A stretch of DNA of 64,000 bases from Sphingomonas quercus (GCF_018863195.1 NZ_JAHKRT010000003.1:434001-498000); one strand, 5' to 3'; counted from the stretch's first letter, positions 20,166 to 30,320 are shown. Notes: generated by a model not told the origin, from the letters alone. Numbers and translations: made by a program.

Positions 20166-20570
20166 TCAGATCAGCCGGATATCCACCGGCACGTTGCCGC
20201 GCACCGCACGCGAATAGACGCAGCGCGCATCGGCGGCGGCGACGACGCGCTGGGCGGTTTCCGCATCCAGGCCGGGCAGGTCGACCAGCAGCACGACGCG
20301 CAGATTGCCTTCCTCGATCTCGACGTTGGTGGTGACGTTGCCGTCGGCGGCGATATCCAGCCCTTCATCCTTGGCGACGCGGCGGATCGAGGACAGGAAG
20401 CAGGCGGCGAAGCCGGCGGCGAACAGCTGTTCCGGATTGGTCCCCTCGCCATCCTGCCCGCCCAGCGAGCGCGGAAGATCGAGTCGCACGCGCAAGCGGC
20501 CATCGGCGCTGGCGGCAGACCCTGTGCGGCCACCAATGGCGGTGGCCTGCGTACGATAGAGCTTCGTCAT
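20166..20570 (-). CDS. ohr: Organic hydroperoxide resistance protein (OsmC/Ohr family)
   Basis: Ohr reduces organic hydroperoxides with a pair of reactive cysteines. The 134-residue protein has Cys57 in FAACFLSS and Cys117 in DARCVYSRAV, the two conserved positions, and TNPEQLFAAG, the family motif. The length is slightly below a typical Ohr (about 140). No OhrR-type MarR gene is immediately adjacent. The MarR protein encoded at 17282-17770 is nearer hmgA. Confidence 0.9.
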   Translation of the reverse strand: MTKLYRTQATAIGGRTGSAASADGRLRVRLDLPRSLGGQDGEGTNPEQLFAAGFAACFLSSIRRVAKDEGLDIAADGNVTTNVEIEEGNLRVVLLVDLPGLDAETAQRVVAAADARCVYSRAVRGNVPVDIRLI

Positions 20571-20877
20571 GGCTCAGATCCTGCCGGTGCACCCGCCCGA
20601 ATGAGGGTTGAGGGGAATATCCGGACGGGTGCGGGTGCCAGATAGGGCAGGAAGTCTGCCATGATAAGTGTCAATCCGAAAACTCACTTGTGACCGGAAG
20701 GCCCCAATCCGCGCGAGAACAGGGACTTGGCGCGTTCCGGCAGGCTTCCCATATAAATTGGCGCGAAACCACCGATTAGAGCCGCTTCGCCATAAGTGTT
20801 GTGCACGCGCGCTATATAATCCGGCGGCGCAACAGAGCTTATGTGGCGCGGCAGCATCAAATTTGGGGAAACAATCC
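20571..20877. other. 307-bp divergent promoter region between ohr and the efflux operon
   Basis: The gap contains a -10-like TATATAAT at 20813-20820, reading towards the efflux operon, without a convincing -35 hexamer at standard spacing. No gene of useful length with a ribosome-binding site and no strong terminator is evident. Confidence 0.4.
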
Positions 20878-22350
20878 ATGGCCCATGCCCGGGCGCTCCG
20901 GCGCGTCGCACGGCCAGCCTTCGCCGCCGCCATCACCGCGCTGCTGCTCGCCGGTTGCGCCGCGATACCCGATGACGGGCCGCGGCTGACCGCGCTCAGC
21001 GCGGACAAGCTCGGCATCGCGCAGGGACCGGACATTCCGCCCGCGACCAACTGGTGGGCGGCGCTTGGCGACGCGCAACTGGACCGCATCATGGCCGACG
21101 CGCTTGCCGGCAGCCCGCGACTCGCCGCCGCCGCCGCCCGCGTCGCTCAGGCGCAGGCGGGCATCGCCATCGAGCGCGCCGCCCTCCAGCCTCAGCTCGG
21201 CATCGACGCCGAGGAAGTGCCGCAGCGGCTGAGCGAGAAATATATCATCCCCCCGCCCTATGGCGGCACCGGCCGCTGGGTGGGTACGGCGCAGGCGAAT
21301 CTCGGCTGGTCGCTCGACCTGGCCGGCAAGCAGAAGGCGGCGATCGAAGGCGCCCGCGCCACCGCCCAGGCCGCCGCGCTCGACGTCGAGGCGGCGCGCG
21401 TGATGCTGACCGGCGCCATCGCCCAGACCTATGTCAACCTCGCCCGCGCCGAGCTGCAGAAGCGCATCGCCGACGAGTTCGTCGCCTCGCGCGAACAGTC
21501 GCTGGGGCTGACGCGCACGCGCGTCACCAGCCAGCTGGCCAGCGACATCGACCTGCGCACCGCCGAGACCCTGCTCGCCGACGCGCGCCGCGCCGCCGTG
21601 CGCGCCGATGGCGAGCGGGCGCTGATGGTCCATGCGCTGGCCGCGCTGGCCGGACGCGGCCCCGATTACTACCCGACCATCGCCGCCACCCAGGTGAAGC
21701 TCGATGCCGCGTTGCCGGTGCCGGACGCGCTGCCCGCCGATCTCATCGGCCGCCGCCCCGACATCCTCGCCGCCCGCGCGCGGATCGAGAGCGCCGATGC
21801 CAATCGTCGCGTCGCGCGCGCGGATTTCTATCCGGACGTCAACATCAAGGCGTTCATCGGCTTGCAGGCGCTTGGCATCGGCAATCTGTTCAGCACTGGC
21901 GCCGCCGCGTTCGGCGCCGGGCCGGCGGTGCATCTGCCGATCTTCGAGGGCGGACGGCTGAAGGCGGGCTATCAGGGCGCCGTGGCCGGCATCGACGTCG
22001 CCATCGCCGACTATAACGCCGCCGTGCTCGGCGCCGTGAAGGAGGCTGCCGATGCCCTGTCGAGCATCGACAGCATCGCCGGCCAGGCTGTGGAGCAGCG
22101 CGGCGTCGTCACCAGCCTCGGCGAGACCGTGCGGCTCAACGAAGTGCGGCTGCGCACCGGCCTCGCCCCGCGCGTCGACCTGCTCGCCTCGGGCGACCGG
22201 CTGCTGGCGGCCCGCCAGTCGCTGGTCGATCTCGACGCCGACGGCGCGATCCGCCGCATCCAGCTTCTTATCGCGCTCGGCGGCGACTTCACGCCGGCAG
22301 CACCCCAGCAGACCGCATCGGCCGGCTCCGCCGCCGTCAGCAACAGGTAA
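20878..22350 (+). CDS. Outer-membrane efflux lipoprotein (NodT/TolC family)
   Basis: This 490-residue protein begins with a lipoprotein signal ending in the lipobox LLLAGC, so it is probably lipid-anchored in the outer membrane. It has the paired OEP repeats of TolC-type channels (FYPDVNIKAFIGLQALG, IGRRPDILAARARIESAD). The ATG at 20878 is preceded by GGGGAA. An in-frame upstream start lacks a signal sequence. It is the first gene of a three-gene exporter with HlyD/EmrA and EmrB homologues immediately downstream (6-bp gap). Confidence 0.92.
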   Translation: MAHARALRRVARPAFAAAITALLLAGCAAIPDDGPRLTALSADKLGIAQGPDIPPATNWWAALGDAQLDRIMADALAGSPRLAAAAARVAQAQAGIAIERAALQPQLGIDAEEVPQRLSEKYIIPPPYGGTGRWVGTAQANLGWSLDLAGKQKAAIEGARATAQAAALDVEAARVMLTGAIAQTYVNLARAELQKRIADEFVASREQSLGLTRTRVTSQLASDIDLRTAETLLADARRAAVRADGERALMVHALAALAGRGPDYYPTIAATQVKLDAALPVPDALPADLIGRRPDILAARARIESADANRRVARADFYPDVNIKAFIGLQALGIGNLFSTGAAAFGAGPAVHLPIFEGGRLKAGYQGAVAGIDVAIADYNAAVLGAVKEAADALSSIDSIAGQAVEQRGVVTSLGETVRLNEVRLRTGLAPRVDLLASGDRLLAARQSLVDLDADGAIRRIQLLIALGGDFTPAAPQQTASAGSAAVSNR

Positions 22351-22356
22351 GGTTCC

Positions 22357-23607
22357 ATGAAGCTCGACGAGACCAGCGATCGCAGCACCGACACCAACGC
22401 CGGTGAGGCGGGCGGCGCGAGCACCCGCTCCGCACCCGCCGCGCCGCCCCCGGCCCCCGCCGCCCCCGCCGGCGCGTCCAGAGCCCGCAAGCGCGGCTTC
22501 CTGGTGCTGGGCGCGGCCGTTCTGCTCGGCGGCGCGGCGTTCGGCGCCTATGAATTGATGCAACCGCCGTCCGAGAGCACCGACGACGCCTATGTGGCGG
22601 GCGACGTGGTCGCGATCACCGCGCGCGAGGCGGCCACGGTCATCGCGCTCCACGCCGACAATACCGAAGCGGTGAAGCGCGGCCAGCCGCTGATCGAGCT
22701 CGATCCGGCCGCCGCCGACGCGACCATGGCTTCGGCCGAGGCCGAGCTGGCGCGCGCCGTGCGCAACGTCCGCTCCGACTTCTCCAAGGTGGACGAATAT
22801 GGCGCGGAGATCGTTCGCGCCGAGGCGGAGCTGGCCCGCGCCCGCGCCGATCTCGGTCGCCGCCAGTCGGCGGCGCGCGAGGGCGCCGTGTCCGGCGAGG
22901 AGGTGGCGCATGCCGCCGACGAGGTGCGCACCGCGGCCGCCACGCTGGCGCTCGCGCGCAGCCGACGCGCGCAGGCACAGGCCTCGGTGCAAGGGACCAA
23001 GGTGGAGACCAATCCCGACGTGCTGGCGGCGATCGCCGCGGTGCGCCGCGCGGCGATCGTGCAGGGGCATATGCGGCTGACCGCGCCGGTGGACGGCGTC
23101 GTCGCCCAGCGCACGGTGCAGCTCGGCCAGCAGGTGCAGCCGGGCACGCCGCTGATGGCGGTGGTGCCGCTCGACCGGCTGTGGGTGGATGCCAATTTCC
23201 GCGAGACCCAGCTCGCCGACCTGCGCGTCGGCCAGCCGGCGACAATCGAAAGCGACGTTTATGGCGGCAAGGTGAAGTTCCGCGGCCATGTGCTCGGTCT
23301 CGGCGCCGGCAGCGGCAACGCCTTCGCGCTGCTGCCGCCCCAGAATGCCAGCGGCAACTGGATCAAGATCGTGCAGCGCCTGCCGGTGCGCATCGCGCTC
23401 GATTCCGGGGAGCTGCGCCAGAACCCGCTGCGCGTCGGCCTGTCGGTGACGGTAAAGGTCGACACGCGCGATCACTCGGGCGCGCCGATCGCCCGCGCGG
23501 CCGCCGCCCAGCCCTTCGCCGTCCAGGCCAGCCAGACCGGCGGCCCGGAGGTCGAGGCGCGCATCAACAAGATCATCGCCGAGAATCGCGGGAAGGCCGC
23601 GCGGTGA
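22357..23607 (+). CDS. emrA: EmrA-like membrane fusion protein (HlyD family)
   Basis: This 416-residue adaptor has an Ala/Pro-rich cytoplasmic start, one membrane helix at about residues 48-68 (GFLVLGAAVLLGGAAFGAYEL), then the lipoyl/barrel halves with STDDAYVAGDVVAI and APVDGVVAQRTVQLGQQV. A coiled-coil hairpin lies between the halves (repeated Ala/Glu/Arg from about 115 to 200). It bridges the inner-membrane pump and the outer-membrane channel. The stop overlaps the start of the pump gene by four bases (GTGA). Confidence 0.93.
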   Translation: MKLDETSDRSTDTNAGEAGGASTRSAPAAPPPAPAAPAGASRARKRGFLVLGAAVLLGGAAFGAYELMQPPSESTDDAYVAGDVVAITAREAATVIALHADNTEAVKRGQPLIELDPAAADATMASAEAELARAVRNVRSDFSKVDEYGAEIVRAEAELARARADLGRRQSAAREGAVSGEEVAHAADEVRTAAATLALARSRRAQAQASVQGTKVETNPDVLAAIAAVRRAAIVQGHMRLTAPVDGVVAQRTVQLGQQVQPGTPLMAVVPLDRLWVDANFRETQLADLRVGQPATIESDVYGGKVKFRGHVLGLGAGSGNAFALLPPQNASGNWIKIVQRLPVRIALDSGELRQNPLRVGLSVTVKVDTRDHSGAPIARAAAAQPFAVQASQTGGPEVEARINKIIAENRGKAAR

Positions 23608-25154
23608 GTGGCGGCGCCGGCCAGAACGGGCCGATCACGCTCAAGGGACCGGCGCTCGCCGTCACCTCGATCGCGCTGGCGCTGGGCACCTTCATGCAGG
23701 TGCTCGACACGACGATCGCCAACGTCTCGCTGACCACCATCGCCGGCAATCTCGGCGTCAGCACCGACAGCTCGACCTGGGTGATCACCGCCTTTGCCGT
23801 GGCCAACGGCGTCACCGTGCCGCTCACCGGCTGGCTGATGCGGCGGTTCGGCGTCGTGCGCACCTTCGTCACCGCGGTGCTCGCCTTCACCTTCGCCTCG
23901 TTCCTCTGCGGCATCGCGTGGAGCCTGCCGTCGCTGATCGTGTTCCGCATCATCCAGGGCGCAGTGTCCGGACCGATGATCCCGGGCAGCCAGGCGCTGC
24001 TCCTCGCCGTCTTCCCGCCGGAGAAGAGGGGCACGGCGCTCGCCATCTGGTCGATGACGACCTTGGTCGGGCCGGTCGCCGGGCCGATCCTCGGCGGCTA
24101 TATCTCCGATAATTACCATTGGGGCTGGATCTTCCTGATCAACGTGCCGGTCGGCCTGCTGACGGCCGCGATCACGTGGCGCGCGCTGAAGGCACACGAC
24201 ACGCCGACGATGAAGATCCCGCTCGATCTGGTCGGCATCGCGCTGCTCATCTTCTGGGTCGGTGCGCTGCAGACGGTGCTCGACCTCGGCAAGAATGACG
24301 ACTGGTTCCACTCGACGTTCATCACCGTTGCGGCGATCCTCTCCGGCATCGGTTTCTTCGCCTGGCTGATCTGGGAGCTGACCGACGCGCGGCCGGCGGT
24401 GGACCTGAAGCTGTTCAAGGGCCGCAACTTCTCGCTCGGCACGATCGCGCTTTGCCTCGGCTACGCCGTGTTCTTCGGCAACACGCTGCTGCTGCCGCTG
24501 TGGCTCCAGCAGCAGCTCGGCTACACGGCGACCTGGGCCGGGCTGGTGGCGGCGCCGAGCGGCATCGTCGCGGTGTTCTGCACGCCGTTCGCGGCGCGCA
24601 TCTCGTCAAAGGTCGATGCGCGGTGGATGGCGACCTTCTCGTTCATCGCCTTCGCCGCCTCCTACTTCATGCGCGCCGGCTACACGATGCAGGCGGATTA
24701 TTATCACTTCATGCTGCCCATGGCCGTGCAGGGGATGGGGATGAGCACCTTCTTCGTGGCGATGGTGACGATCTCGCTCGACGGCGTCCCGCCGGACAAG
24801 GTGCCGTCGGCGACCGGCATCTCCAACTTCGCGCGGATCACCGCAGGCAGCTTCGCCGCCTCGCTGGTGACGACGATCTGGGACCGGCGCGAGGCGCTGC
24901 ACCAGAGCCGGCTGGCCGACATCCACACGCCGTTCGCGCAGGGCTATCGCATCGCCACCGAGGGGCTGCACGGCCTCGGCCTCAACGAACTTCAGGCGGC
25001 CGCGGCGATCACCCGCCAGATGGTCGGGCAGGCCTATCTGCTGTCCTCGGTCGACATCTTCGCGGCGAGCGCGTGGCTGTCGCTGGCGATGGTGCCGCTG
25101 GTCTGGCTGTCGCGGCGCCCTTCGGCCCCTTCCGGGCCGGTCGCGGCCGATTAG
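23604..25154 (+). CDS. emrB: EmrB-like drug efflux pump (DHA2 major facilitator)
   Basis: This 516-residue protein has about 14 hydrophobic segments, as in the DHA2 family. It includes the motif LDTTIANVSL in helix 1, the conserved loop GWLMRRFGVVRTF (motif A) and GPMIPGSQALLLAVFPPEKRG. It exports hydrophobic compounds by proton antiport through the EmrA-TolC-like tunnel encoded upstream. I use the GTG at 23604, which overlaps the emrA stop. Longer in-frame extensions run through emrA and are not credible. Confidence 0.92.
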   Translation: MSGGAGQNGPITLKGPALAVTSIALALGTFMQVLDTTIANVSLTTIAGNLGVSTDSSTWVITAFAVANGVTVPLTGWLMRRFGVVRTFVTAVLAFTFASFLCGIAWSLPSLIVFRIIQGAVSGPMIPGSQALLLAVFPPEKRGTALAIWSMTTLVGPVAGPILGGYISDNYHWGWIFLINVPVGLLTAAITWRALKAHDTPTMKIPLDLVGIALLIFWVGALQTVLDLGKNDDWFHSTFITVAAILSGIGFFAWLIWELTDARPAVDLKLFKGRNFSLGTIALCLGYAVFFGNTLLLPLWLQQQLGYTATWAGLVAAPSGIVAVFCTPFAARISSKVDARWMATFSFIAFAASYFMRAGYTMQADYYHFMLPMAVQGMGMSTFFVAMVTISLDGVPPDKVPSATGISNFARITAGSFAASLVTTIWDRREALHQSRLADIHTPFAQGYRIATEGLHGLGLNELQAAAAITRQMVGQAYLLSSVDIFAASAWLSLAMVPLVWLSRRPSAPSGPVAAD

Positions 25155-25221
25155 GCGGCCTCCGCCCGCCCCGAGCAGAGGCTGAGCGAGCCGCAGCCTC
25201 GCCGGAGCGAACCGATGCCGT

Positions 25222-26400
25222 TCAGTTCGCGAACGCCGCGATCCCGGTCTGGGCGCGGCCCAGGATCAGCGTGTGGATGTCGTAGGTGCCCTCATAGGTG
25301 TTGACCGTCTCCAGGTTCACCATGTGGCGCATGACGTGATATTCGTCGGAGATGCCGTTGCCGCCATGAATGTCCCGCGCGTCGCGGGCGATGGCCAGCG
25401 CCTTGCCGCAACTGTTGCGCTTGATCAGCGAGATGTCGGCGACCGGGCAACGTCCCTCGTCGATCAGTCGGCCGACGCGCAGGCATGCCTGCAGGCCGAG
25501 CGCGATCTCGGTCTGCATGTCGACCAGCTTGCGCTGGACGAGCTGATTGGCGGCGAGCGGCCGGCCGAACTGCTGGCGCTCCAGCGCATAGCGCCGCGCC
25601 GCGTGCCAGCAGAACTCCGCCGCGCCGAGCGCCCCCCAGGCGATGCCGTAGCGCGCCTTGTTGAGGCAGCCGAACGGCCCCGCCAGCCCTTTCGCGCCGG
25701 GCAGCAGCGCATCCCCGCCGATGCGGACCCCGTCCATCACCAGCTCGCCGGTGACCGACGCGCGCAGCGATAATTTGCCCTCGATCTTCGGTGCCGAGAA
25801 GCCGGGGGTGCCCGCCTCGACGATGAAGCCGCGGATGACGCCGTCCAGCCTGGCCCAGACGATGGCGATGTCGGCGATGGGGGCGTTGGTGATCCACGTC
25901 TTGGTCCCGGTGAGGCGATAGCCGGCGCCGTCGCGCTCCGCGCGCGTCTCCATCCCCTCGGGATCGGAGCCATGGTTCGGCTCGGTGAGGCCGAAGCAGC
26001 CGACCAGCTCGCCCGCCGCCAGGCCGGGCAGATATTTCCGCCGCTGCGCGTCGCTGCCATAGGCGTGGATCGGGTGCATGACGAGCGACGACTGGACGCT
26101 CATCGCCGAGCGATAGCCGCTGTCGACCTGCTCCACCTCGCGCGCGATCAGGCCATAGGCGACGTGGCTCGCCCCGACCCCGCCCTCCTCGGCAGGGAGC
26201 GTCGCGCCGAGCAGGCCGAGCGCGCCCATCTCGGCCATGATCTCGCGGTCGAACCGCTCCTCGCGGTTGGCGGTGACGATGCGCGGCAGCAGCGCCGAGC
26301 GGGCATAATCGCGCGCCGTGGCGCGGATCATCCGCTCCTCGTCGGTGAGCTGTTCGTCGAGGAGCAGCGGGTCTTCCCAATCGAACGGGGGCTGGGGCAC
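25222..26400 (-). CDS. gcdH: Glutaryl-CoA dehydrogenase (acyl-CoA dehydrogenase family)
   Basis: It oxidises and decarboxylates glutaryl-CoA to crotonyl-CoA using FAD, in lysine/tryptophan breakdown. The 392-residue protein has the glutaryl-CoA branch features [30 protein letters not shown] and [18 protein letters not shown], and the catalytic glutamate in [16 protein letters not shown]. The GTG at 26400 has AAGGAG nine bases upstream. A longer ATG start at 26433 is possible. It is divergent from the kinase gene at 26463. Confidence 0.9.
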   Translation of the reverse strand: MPQPPFDWEDPLLLDEQLTDEERMIRATARDYARSALLPRIVTANREERFDREIMAEMGALGLLGATLPAEEGGVGASHVAYGLIAREVEQVDSGYRSAMSVQSSLVMHPIHAYGSDAQRRKYLPGLAAGELVGCFGLTEPNHGSDPEGMETRAERDGAGYRLTGTKTWITNAPIADIAIVWARLDGVIRGFIVEAGTPGFSAPKIEGKLSLRASVTGELVMDGVRIGGDALLPGAKGLAGPFGCLNKARYGIAWGALGAAEFCWHAARRYALERQQFGRPLAANQLVQRKLVDMQTEIALGLQACLRVGRLIDEGRCPVADISLIKRNSCGKALAIARDARDIHGGNGISDEYHVMRHMVNLETVNTYEGTYDIHTLILGRAQTGIAAFAN

Positions 26401-26462
26401 GGTCTCTGTCTCCTTCGCGGGCCATCTTGGCATCCCGCCCCCGATCGGGGCAATGATGAGCG

Positions 26463-27383
26463 ATGGGCGAGACACGGCTTTTGGCAGGGATCGAGGCAGG
26501 CGGCACCAAGTTCGTCTGCGGGGTGGCGCCCGCCTCGGGCGGCCCCTCGCTGGCGACGCGGACCATGCCGACTCGCGATCCGGAGGCGACGTTCGCCGAT
26601 GTCGCCGCCTTCTTCGCCGAAGCCTCGGCCCGGCATGGCCCGATCGCGGCGGCCGGCATCGGCAGTTTCGGGCCGCTCGGCGTCGATCCCCGGGCCGCGG
26701 ATTATGGCCGCATCCTCCACACCCCAAAGCCGGGCTGGGCCGGCGCCGACCTGCTGGGGCGGGTGCGGGCGATGCTCGGCGTGCCGGCCGGGATCGACAC
26801 CGACGTCAATGCCGCGGCGCTGGCCGAGGCGGCGGCGGCGGGCCGGCCGCTCGCCAGCCTCGCCTATGTCACGGTCGGCACCGGCATCGGCGTCGGGCTG
26901 GTGCTGGAAGGCCGGCCGGTGCACGGCCTCGGCCATCCCGAGGGCGGGCATATGCTGATCCGCCGCCATCCGGCGCAGGCCGACTTCGCCGGCATTTGTC
27001 CGTTTCACGGCGATTGCCTGGAGGGGCTGGCGAGCGGGCCGGCGGTGCTCGCCGCCTGGGGCGCGCAAGGGGACAGACTGCCACCGGATCATGATTTCTG
27101 GACCGTGGAGGCGGATTATCTGGCTCAGCTCTGCGCCAATCTGGTCTTCACGGTGGCGCCGGAGCGAATCATCCTCGGCGGCGGTGTGATGAGCGGCGGT
27201 GCGCTGATCGAGCCGATCCGGAGGCGCACCCATGAACTTCTCGGCGGCTATATCGCACAACTGGATGGGCACGCGGCGGTGACGCGACTGATCACGCCGC
27301 CCGCCTGTGTCGAGCCGTCGGGGCTGGTCGGCGCCTATCTGCTGGCCAGTCGGACAATGACGGATATGTCTGTAATGACATAA
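26463..27383 (+). CDS. ROK-family sugar kinase, probably fructokinase
   Basis: This 306-residue ROK protein has the phosphate-binding loop [14 protein letters not shown], the second loop [12 protein letters not shown] and the zinc motif starting [12 protein letters not shown] and ending [10 protein letters not shown] (His plus three Cys). The pattern fits the ATP-dependent fructokinase (Mak/ScrK) branch, which phosphorylates fructose. No transporter is adjacent, so the substrate is inferred from family only. Confidence 0.85.
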   Translation: MGETRLLAGIEAGGTKFVCGVAPASGGPSLATRTMPTRDPEATFADVAAFFAEASARHGPIAAAGIGSFGPLGVDPRAADYGRILHTPKPGWAGADLLGRVRAMLGVPAGIDTDVNAAALAEAAAAGRPLASLAYVTVGTGIGVGLVLEGRPVHGLGHPEGGHMLIRRHPAQADFAGICPFHGDCLEGLASGPAVLAAWGAQGDRLPPDHDFWTVEADYLAQLCANLVFTVAPERIILGGGVMSGGALIEPIRRRTHELLGGYIAQLDGHAAVTRLITPPACVEPSGLVGAYLLASRTMTDMSVMT

Positions 27384-27435
27384 GCTTGTCCGGCTGTCGG
27401 GCTAGGGTGAGGGGATAAGGCAGGCCGAGACCGAT

Positions 27436-28779
27436 ATGACCGTGCGCCATCTTCGTTATTCCAGCGTCGCCATCGCGCTGCACTGGCTCATCGCCGCCCT
27501 GTTGTTGTTCGAAATCGGCCTCGGCTGGCGAATGGATGGGCCGCGCGGGCCGGAAACCTATGCCGTCTATCAGCTCCACAAGTCGATCGGCATCACCGTG
27601 CTGATGCTGACGCTGCTGCGGCTGGCGTGGCGGCTCACCCGCCGCCCGCCGCCATTCCCGCCGACACTGCATCCCTGGGAACGCGGGCTGGCGCATACGG
27701 TGCATGTGCTGTTCTACGTGCTGCTGATCGGCATGCCGCTGACCGGCTGGCTGCTCGTTTCGGCGAGCCGTACAGCGATCCCGACCGTGCTTTACGGGCT
27801 GTGGCCGTGGCCGCACGTGCCGGCCGTGGCGACGCTGGACGCGGTCAGCAAGGCGCGCGTCGAGGGAGCCGCCGGCTTCGGCCATCACGCCCTCGCGTGG
27901 CTCGCCTATGCGCTGGTCGCGCTGCACGTGCTGGGCGCGTTGAAGCACCAGTTCGTCGATCGCGGCGGGGATATGGCGCGGATGGTGCCGATCTTCGGCA
28001 GGGGAACGCCGGATCGCGGAGCGCTGGCCTCGATCACGATCTCGGCGATCGGCATCGCGCTGGCGCTGGTAGCCATCGGCAACCGCATCCATCTGAAACC
28101 GATCCCGCTGGGGGCGCCGCCGCCGGCCGAGGCGGCGGTAACCCGCGCGCCTGAACCGGCACCTGCCGCTCCGGCCGTGACGCCCGCTGCTGCACCGCCG
28201 GCAGCCGAGCCGCTGGCCGCGCCGCCGCCCGCCGCCGTCGCCGGCCCGGCCGCGCCGGTGAAGTGGACGGTCAACCGCGCCCGCTCGTCGCTCGGCTTCG
28301 CCTCGCATTGGTCGGGCGGGCCGATCGACGGGCGCTTCGATCGCTGGGATGCCACGATCAGCTTCCATCCCGACGCGCTCGCCGGATCATCGGTGAAGGT
28401 GACGATCGACATGGCCTCGGCGCACACCGGCGTCACCGACACGGAAAGCTCGCTGCCCGAGGATGACTGGTTCGCCGTCAAGGCGCATCCCCGGGCGACC
28501 TTCACAGCCAGCGATTTCCGCCATCTAGGCGGCGAGCGCTATGAAGCGCGCGGCACGCTCGACCTGCGCGGCGTGGCGCGGCCGCTTGTGCTGCCCTTCA
28601 CGCTTGCCATAACAGGCAAGACGGCTCGCATGACGGGGGAGGTGAAGATCGACCGGACCAGCTTCGGCGTCGGCCAGGGCGAATGGGCGTCAACCGACGA
28701 TGTGCCCGCGCTCGTCACCGTCAACGTCCGCATCACCGCCGACGCGCCGCAACCGATAACCACCGCAAGGAGCAAATAA
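27436..28779 (+). CDS. Fusion of cytochrome b561 and YceI domains
   Basis: This 447-residue protein has two domains. Residues 1 to about 175 form a four-helix cytochrome b561 module with haem-ligand histidines (ALHWLIAALLLFEIGLGWRM, YQLHKSIGITVLML, LAHTVHVLFYVLLIGMPLTG, ALVALHVLGALKHQF). After a membrane helix and an Ala/Pro linker, residues from about 265 to the end are a YceI lipocalin-like domain (WTVNRARSSLGFASHWSGG, DLRGVARPLVLPF). It may pass electrons from quinone to a periplasmic carrier bound by YceI. The stop overlaps the next gene by one base. Confidence 0.88.
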   Translation: MTVRHLRYSSVAIALHWLIAALLLFEIGLGWRMDGPRGPETYAVYQLHKSIGITVLMLTLLRLAWRLTRRPPPFPPTLHPWERGLAHTVHVLFYVLLIGMPLTGWLLVSASRTAIPTVLYGLWPWPHVPAVATLDAVSKARVEGAAGFGHHALAWLAYALVALHVLGALKHQFVDRGGDMARMVPIFGRGTPDRGALASITISAIGIALALVAIGNRIHLKPIPLGAPPPAEAAVTRAPEPAPAAPAVTPAAAPPAAEPLAAPPPAAVAGPAAPVKWTVNRARSSLGFASHWSGGPIDGRFDRWDATISFHPDALAGSSVKVTIDMASAHTGVTDTESSLPEDDWFAVKAHPRATFTASDFRHLGGERYEARGTLDLRGVARPLVLPFTLAITGKTARMTGEVKIDRTSFGVGQGEWASTDDVPALVTVNVRITADAPQPITTARSK

Positions 28780-29405
28780 TGACCCTTCGTGCCGCCCTTC
28801 TGCTCGCCCTCGCCCCGGCGATGGCTGCGCTCCCCGCCGTCGCGATCGCGCAGGTGAGCCAGGATCCCGCCGCCGCGCCCGCCGGAACCTATAATGTCGA
28901 CGGCCGCCACGCCTCGGTGATCGCGCGCATCGGCCATGGCGGCGGCTCCTCGCTCAGCACCTTCCGCTTCGGCACGGTGTCCGGCTCGCTGGACTGGAAT
29001 CCTGCCCAGCCGCAGGCTTCGAAGGTCAACGTCACGGTCGACGTCAAGTCGATCCAGACGCCGATCGCCGGCTTCGCGGACGAGCTGATCGGCGACACCT
29101 TCCTCAACGTCGCCAAATATCCGACGGCGACCTTCACCTCCACCTCGATCCAGCGCACCGGACCGACCACCGGCAAGATCACCGGCAACTTCACCTTCAT
29201 GGGGGTGACCAAGCCGATCGTCGTCGACGCACGCATGGTCGGCGCCGGCAAGGGGGCGCGCAACGCCTCGGTCGTCGGTTTCTCCGGCACGACGAAGTTC
29301 AAGCGTTCGGAGTTCGGCTACACCTCGCGCCTCGGCCCGATCGGCGACGAGGTCGAGCTGCTGCTCGATATCGAGTTCAACAAGCCGGCGCCTGCCGCGG
29401 GCTGA
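28779..29405 (+). CDS. Periplasmic YceI-family protein
   Basis: This 208-residue protein has a cleavable signal peptide (LLLALAPAMAALPAVAIAQ) and a complete YceI domain (YNVDGRHASVIARIGHGG, FADELIGDTFLNVAKYPTATF, FMGVTKPIVVDARM). YceI proteins form a barrel that binds long isoprenoid lipids. It is coupled to the b561-YceI fusion by a TAATG overlap, so the two YceI domains are made together. A terminator follows. Confidence 0.92.
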   Translation: MTLRAALLLALAPAMAALPAVAIAQVSQDPAAAPAGTYNVDGRHASVIARIGHGGGSSLSTFRFGTVSGSLDWNPAQPQASKVNVTVDVKSIQTPIAGFADELIGDTFLNVAKYPTATFTSTSIQRTGPTTGKITGNFTFMGVTKPIVVDARMVGAGKGARNASVVGFSGTTKFKRSEFGYTSRLGPIGDEVELLLDIEFNKPAPAAG

Positions 29406-29412
29406 TCCGACC

Positions 29413-29443
29413 AAGCCCTCTCTCATCGGGGAGAGGGCTTTTC
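29413..29443. terminator. Intrinsic terminator between yceI and bfr
   Basis: AAGCCCTCTC (29413-29422) pairs perfectly with GAGAGGGCTT (29431-29440) around an 8-nt loop and is followed by TTT. It lies between two convergent genes. The complementary strand has only AA and GG before the stem, so it works best for yceI. Confidence 0.85.
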
Positions 29444-29453
29444 CGACGTCCGC

Positions 29454-29939
29454 TTATCGCTCCGCGTCGGCCGGCTTGGACTGGAGCTGGACGTAGTTCT
29501 GGATGCCCATCAGCCGGATCATGTCGAACTGGCGCTCCAGATAATCGACATGCTCCTCCTCGTTTTCGAGGATCGAGACGAACAGCTCGCGGGTCACATA
29601 ATCCTTCACGGTCTCGCAATGGCCGATGCCCTCGCGCAGCGCGGGGATCGCCTCCTCCTCGAGCGCGAGATCGGCCTTGAGCACCTCCTCCACCGTCTCG
29701 CCGACGCGCAGCCGGCCGAGCAGCTGGAAATTGGGCAAGCCATCCAGGAACAGGATGCGCTCGGCCAGGCGGTCGGCATGCTTCATTTCGTCGATGGATT
29801 CGCCATATTCGAACTTGGCGAGACGCTGCACGCCCCAATGGTCGAGCATGCGATAGTGCAGGAAATACTGGTTGATCGCCGTCAGCTCGTTCTTCAGGCA
29901 GATGTTGAGATATTCGATGACCTTCTCGTCGCCCTTCAT
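29454..29939 (-). CDS. bfr: Bacterioferritin
   Basis: This is the iron-storage 24-mer subunit with a ferroxidase centre and haem. The 161-residue protein has all canonical positions: Glu18, Glu51, Met52 (haem ligand), His54, and the [12 protein letters not shown] block holding the later Glu and His ligands. It is full length. The PHA-system gene lies 26 bp upstream on the same strand and probably shares its transcript. A bfd-like ferredoxin gene is encoded separately at 38274-38444. Confidence 0.96.
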   Translation of the reverse strand: MKGDEKVIEYLNICLKNELTAINQYFLHYRMLDHWGVQRLAKFEYGESIDEMKHADRLAERILFLDGLPNFQLLGRLRVGETVEEVLKADLALEEEAIPALREGIGHCETVKDYVTRELFVSILENEEEHVDYLERQFDMIRLMGIQNYVQLQSKPADAER

Positions 29940-29965
29940 GGCATGTTCTCCGAGAGAAATTGGAC

Positions 29966-30271
29966 TCAGGTGAGGAGCTTCGGCCCCTCGCTGCGGATGG
30001 CGGCGGCGATCGGCGCCTCGAACATCGAGAGCAGGAAGGGCAGCATGATCTCGGCATGCACCACGTCCTCCCGGACATCGGCATAGGCGGTGACGGTCTG
30101 GCCCATGGCGGCGACAGTGATCGTCATGCGATCGCCCTCCCACCCGGTGGTCACCTCGGCCATGCCGCCGGGCACGTGGCGGGCCAGCTTGTGCGCATTG
30201 GCGGACAGCCGGGCACGCGCGCCCTCCTTGCCGAGCTGGTGCGGGATATCGACGTGAATAGGGCCGCTCAT
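29966..30271 (-). CDS. Polyhydroxyalkanoic acid system family protein
   Basis: This 101-residue protein matches my memory of the PHA_gran_rgn family: [19 protein letters not shown], then [17 protein letters not shown] and [20 protein letters not shown]. Members are small proteins found near PHA genes, with unproven roles at the granule. phaC and the phasin lie 1.5-3.4 kb away, across the aminotransferase gene. The upstream region carries TTGC-type inverted repeats also found before the phasin gene. Confidence 0.8.
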   Translation of the reverse strand: MSGPIHVDIPHQLGKEGARARLSANAHKLARHVPGGMAEVTTGWEGDRMTITVAAMGQTVTAYADVREDVVHAEIMLPFLLSMFEAPIAAAIRSEGPKLLT

Positions 30272-30320
30272 GACGCAAGTGGATGAGTCATGCGTGGGCG
30301 ATTTGCAAGCATTTCCTGAT

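Noticed and set aside
20857-23475. 872-codon open frame opposite the efflux operon
   Set aside because: Composition is typical of antisense in GC-rich DNA, and the plus-strand genes have clear families and coupled starts.
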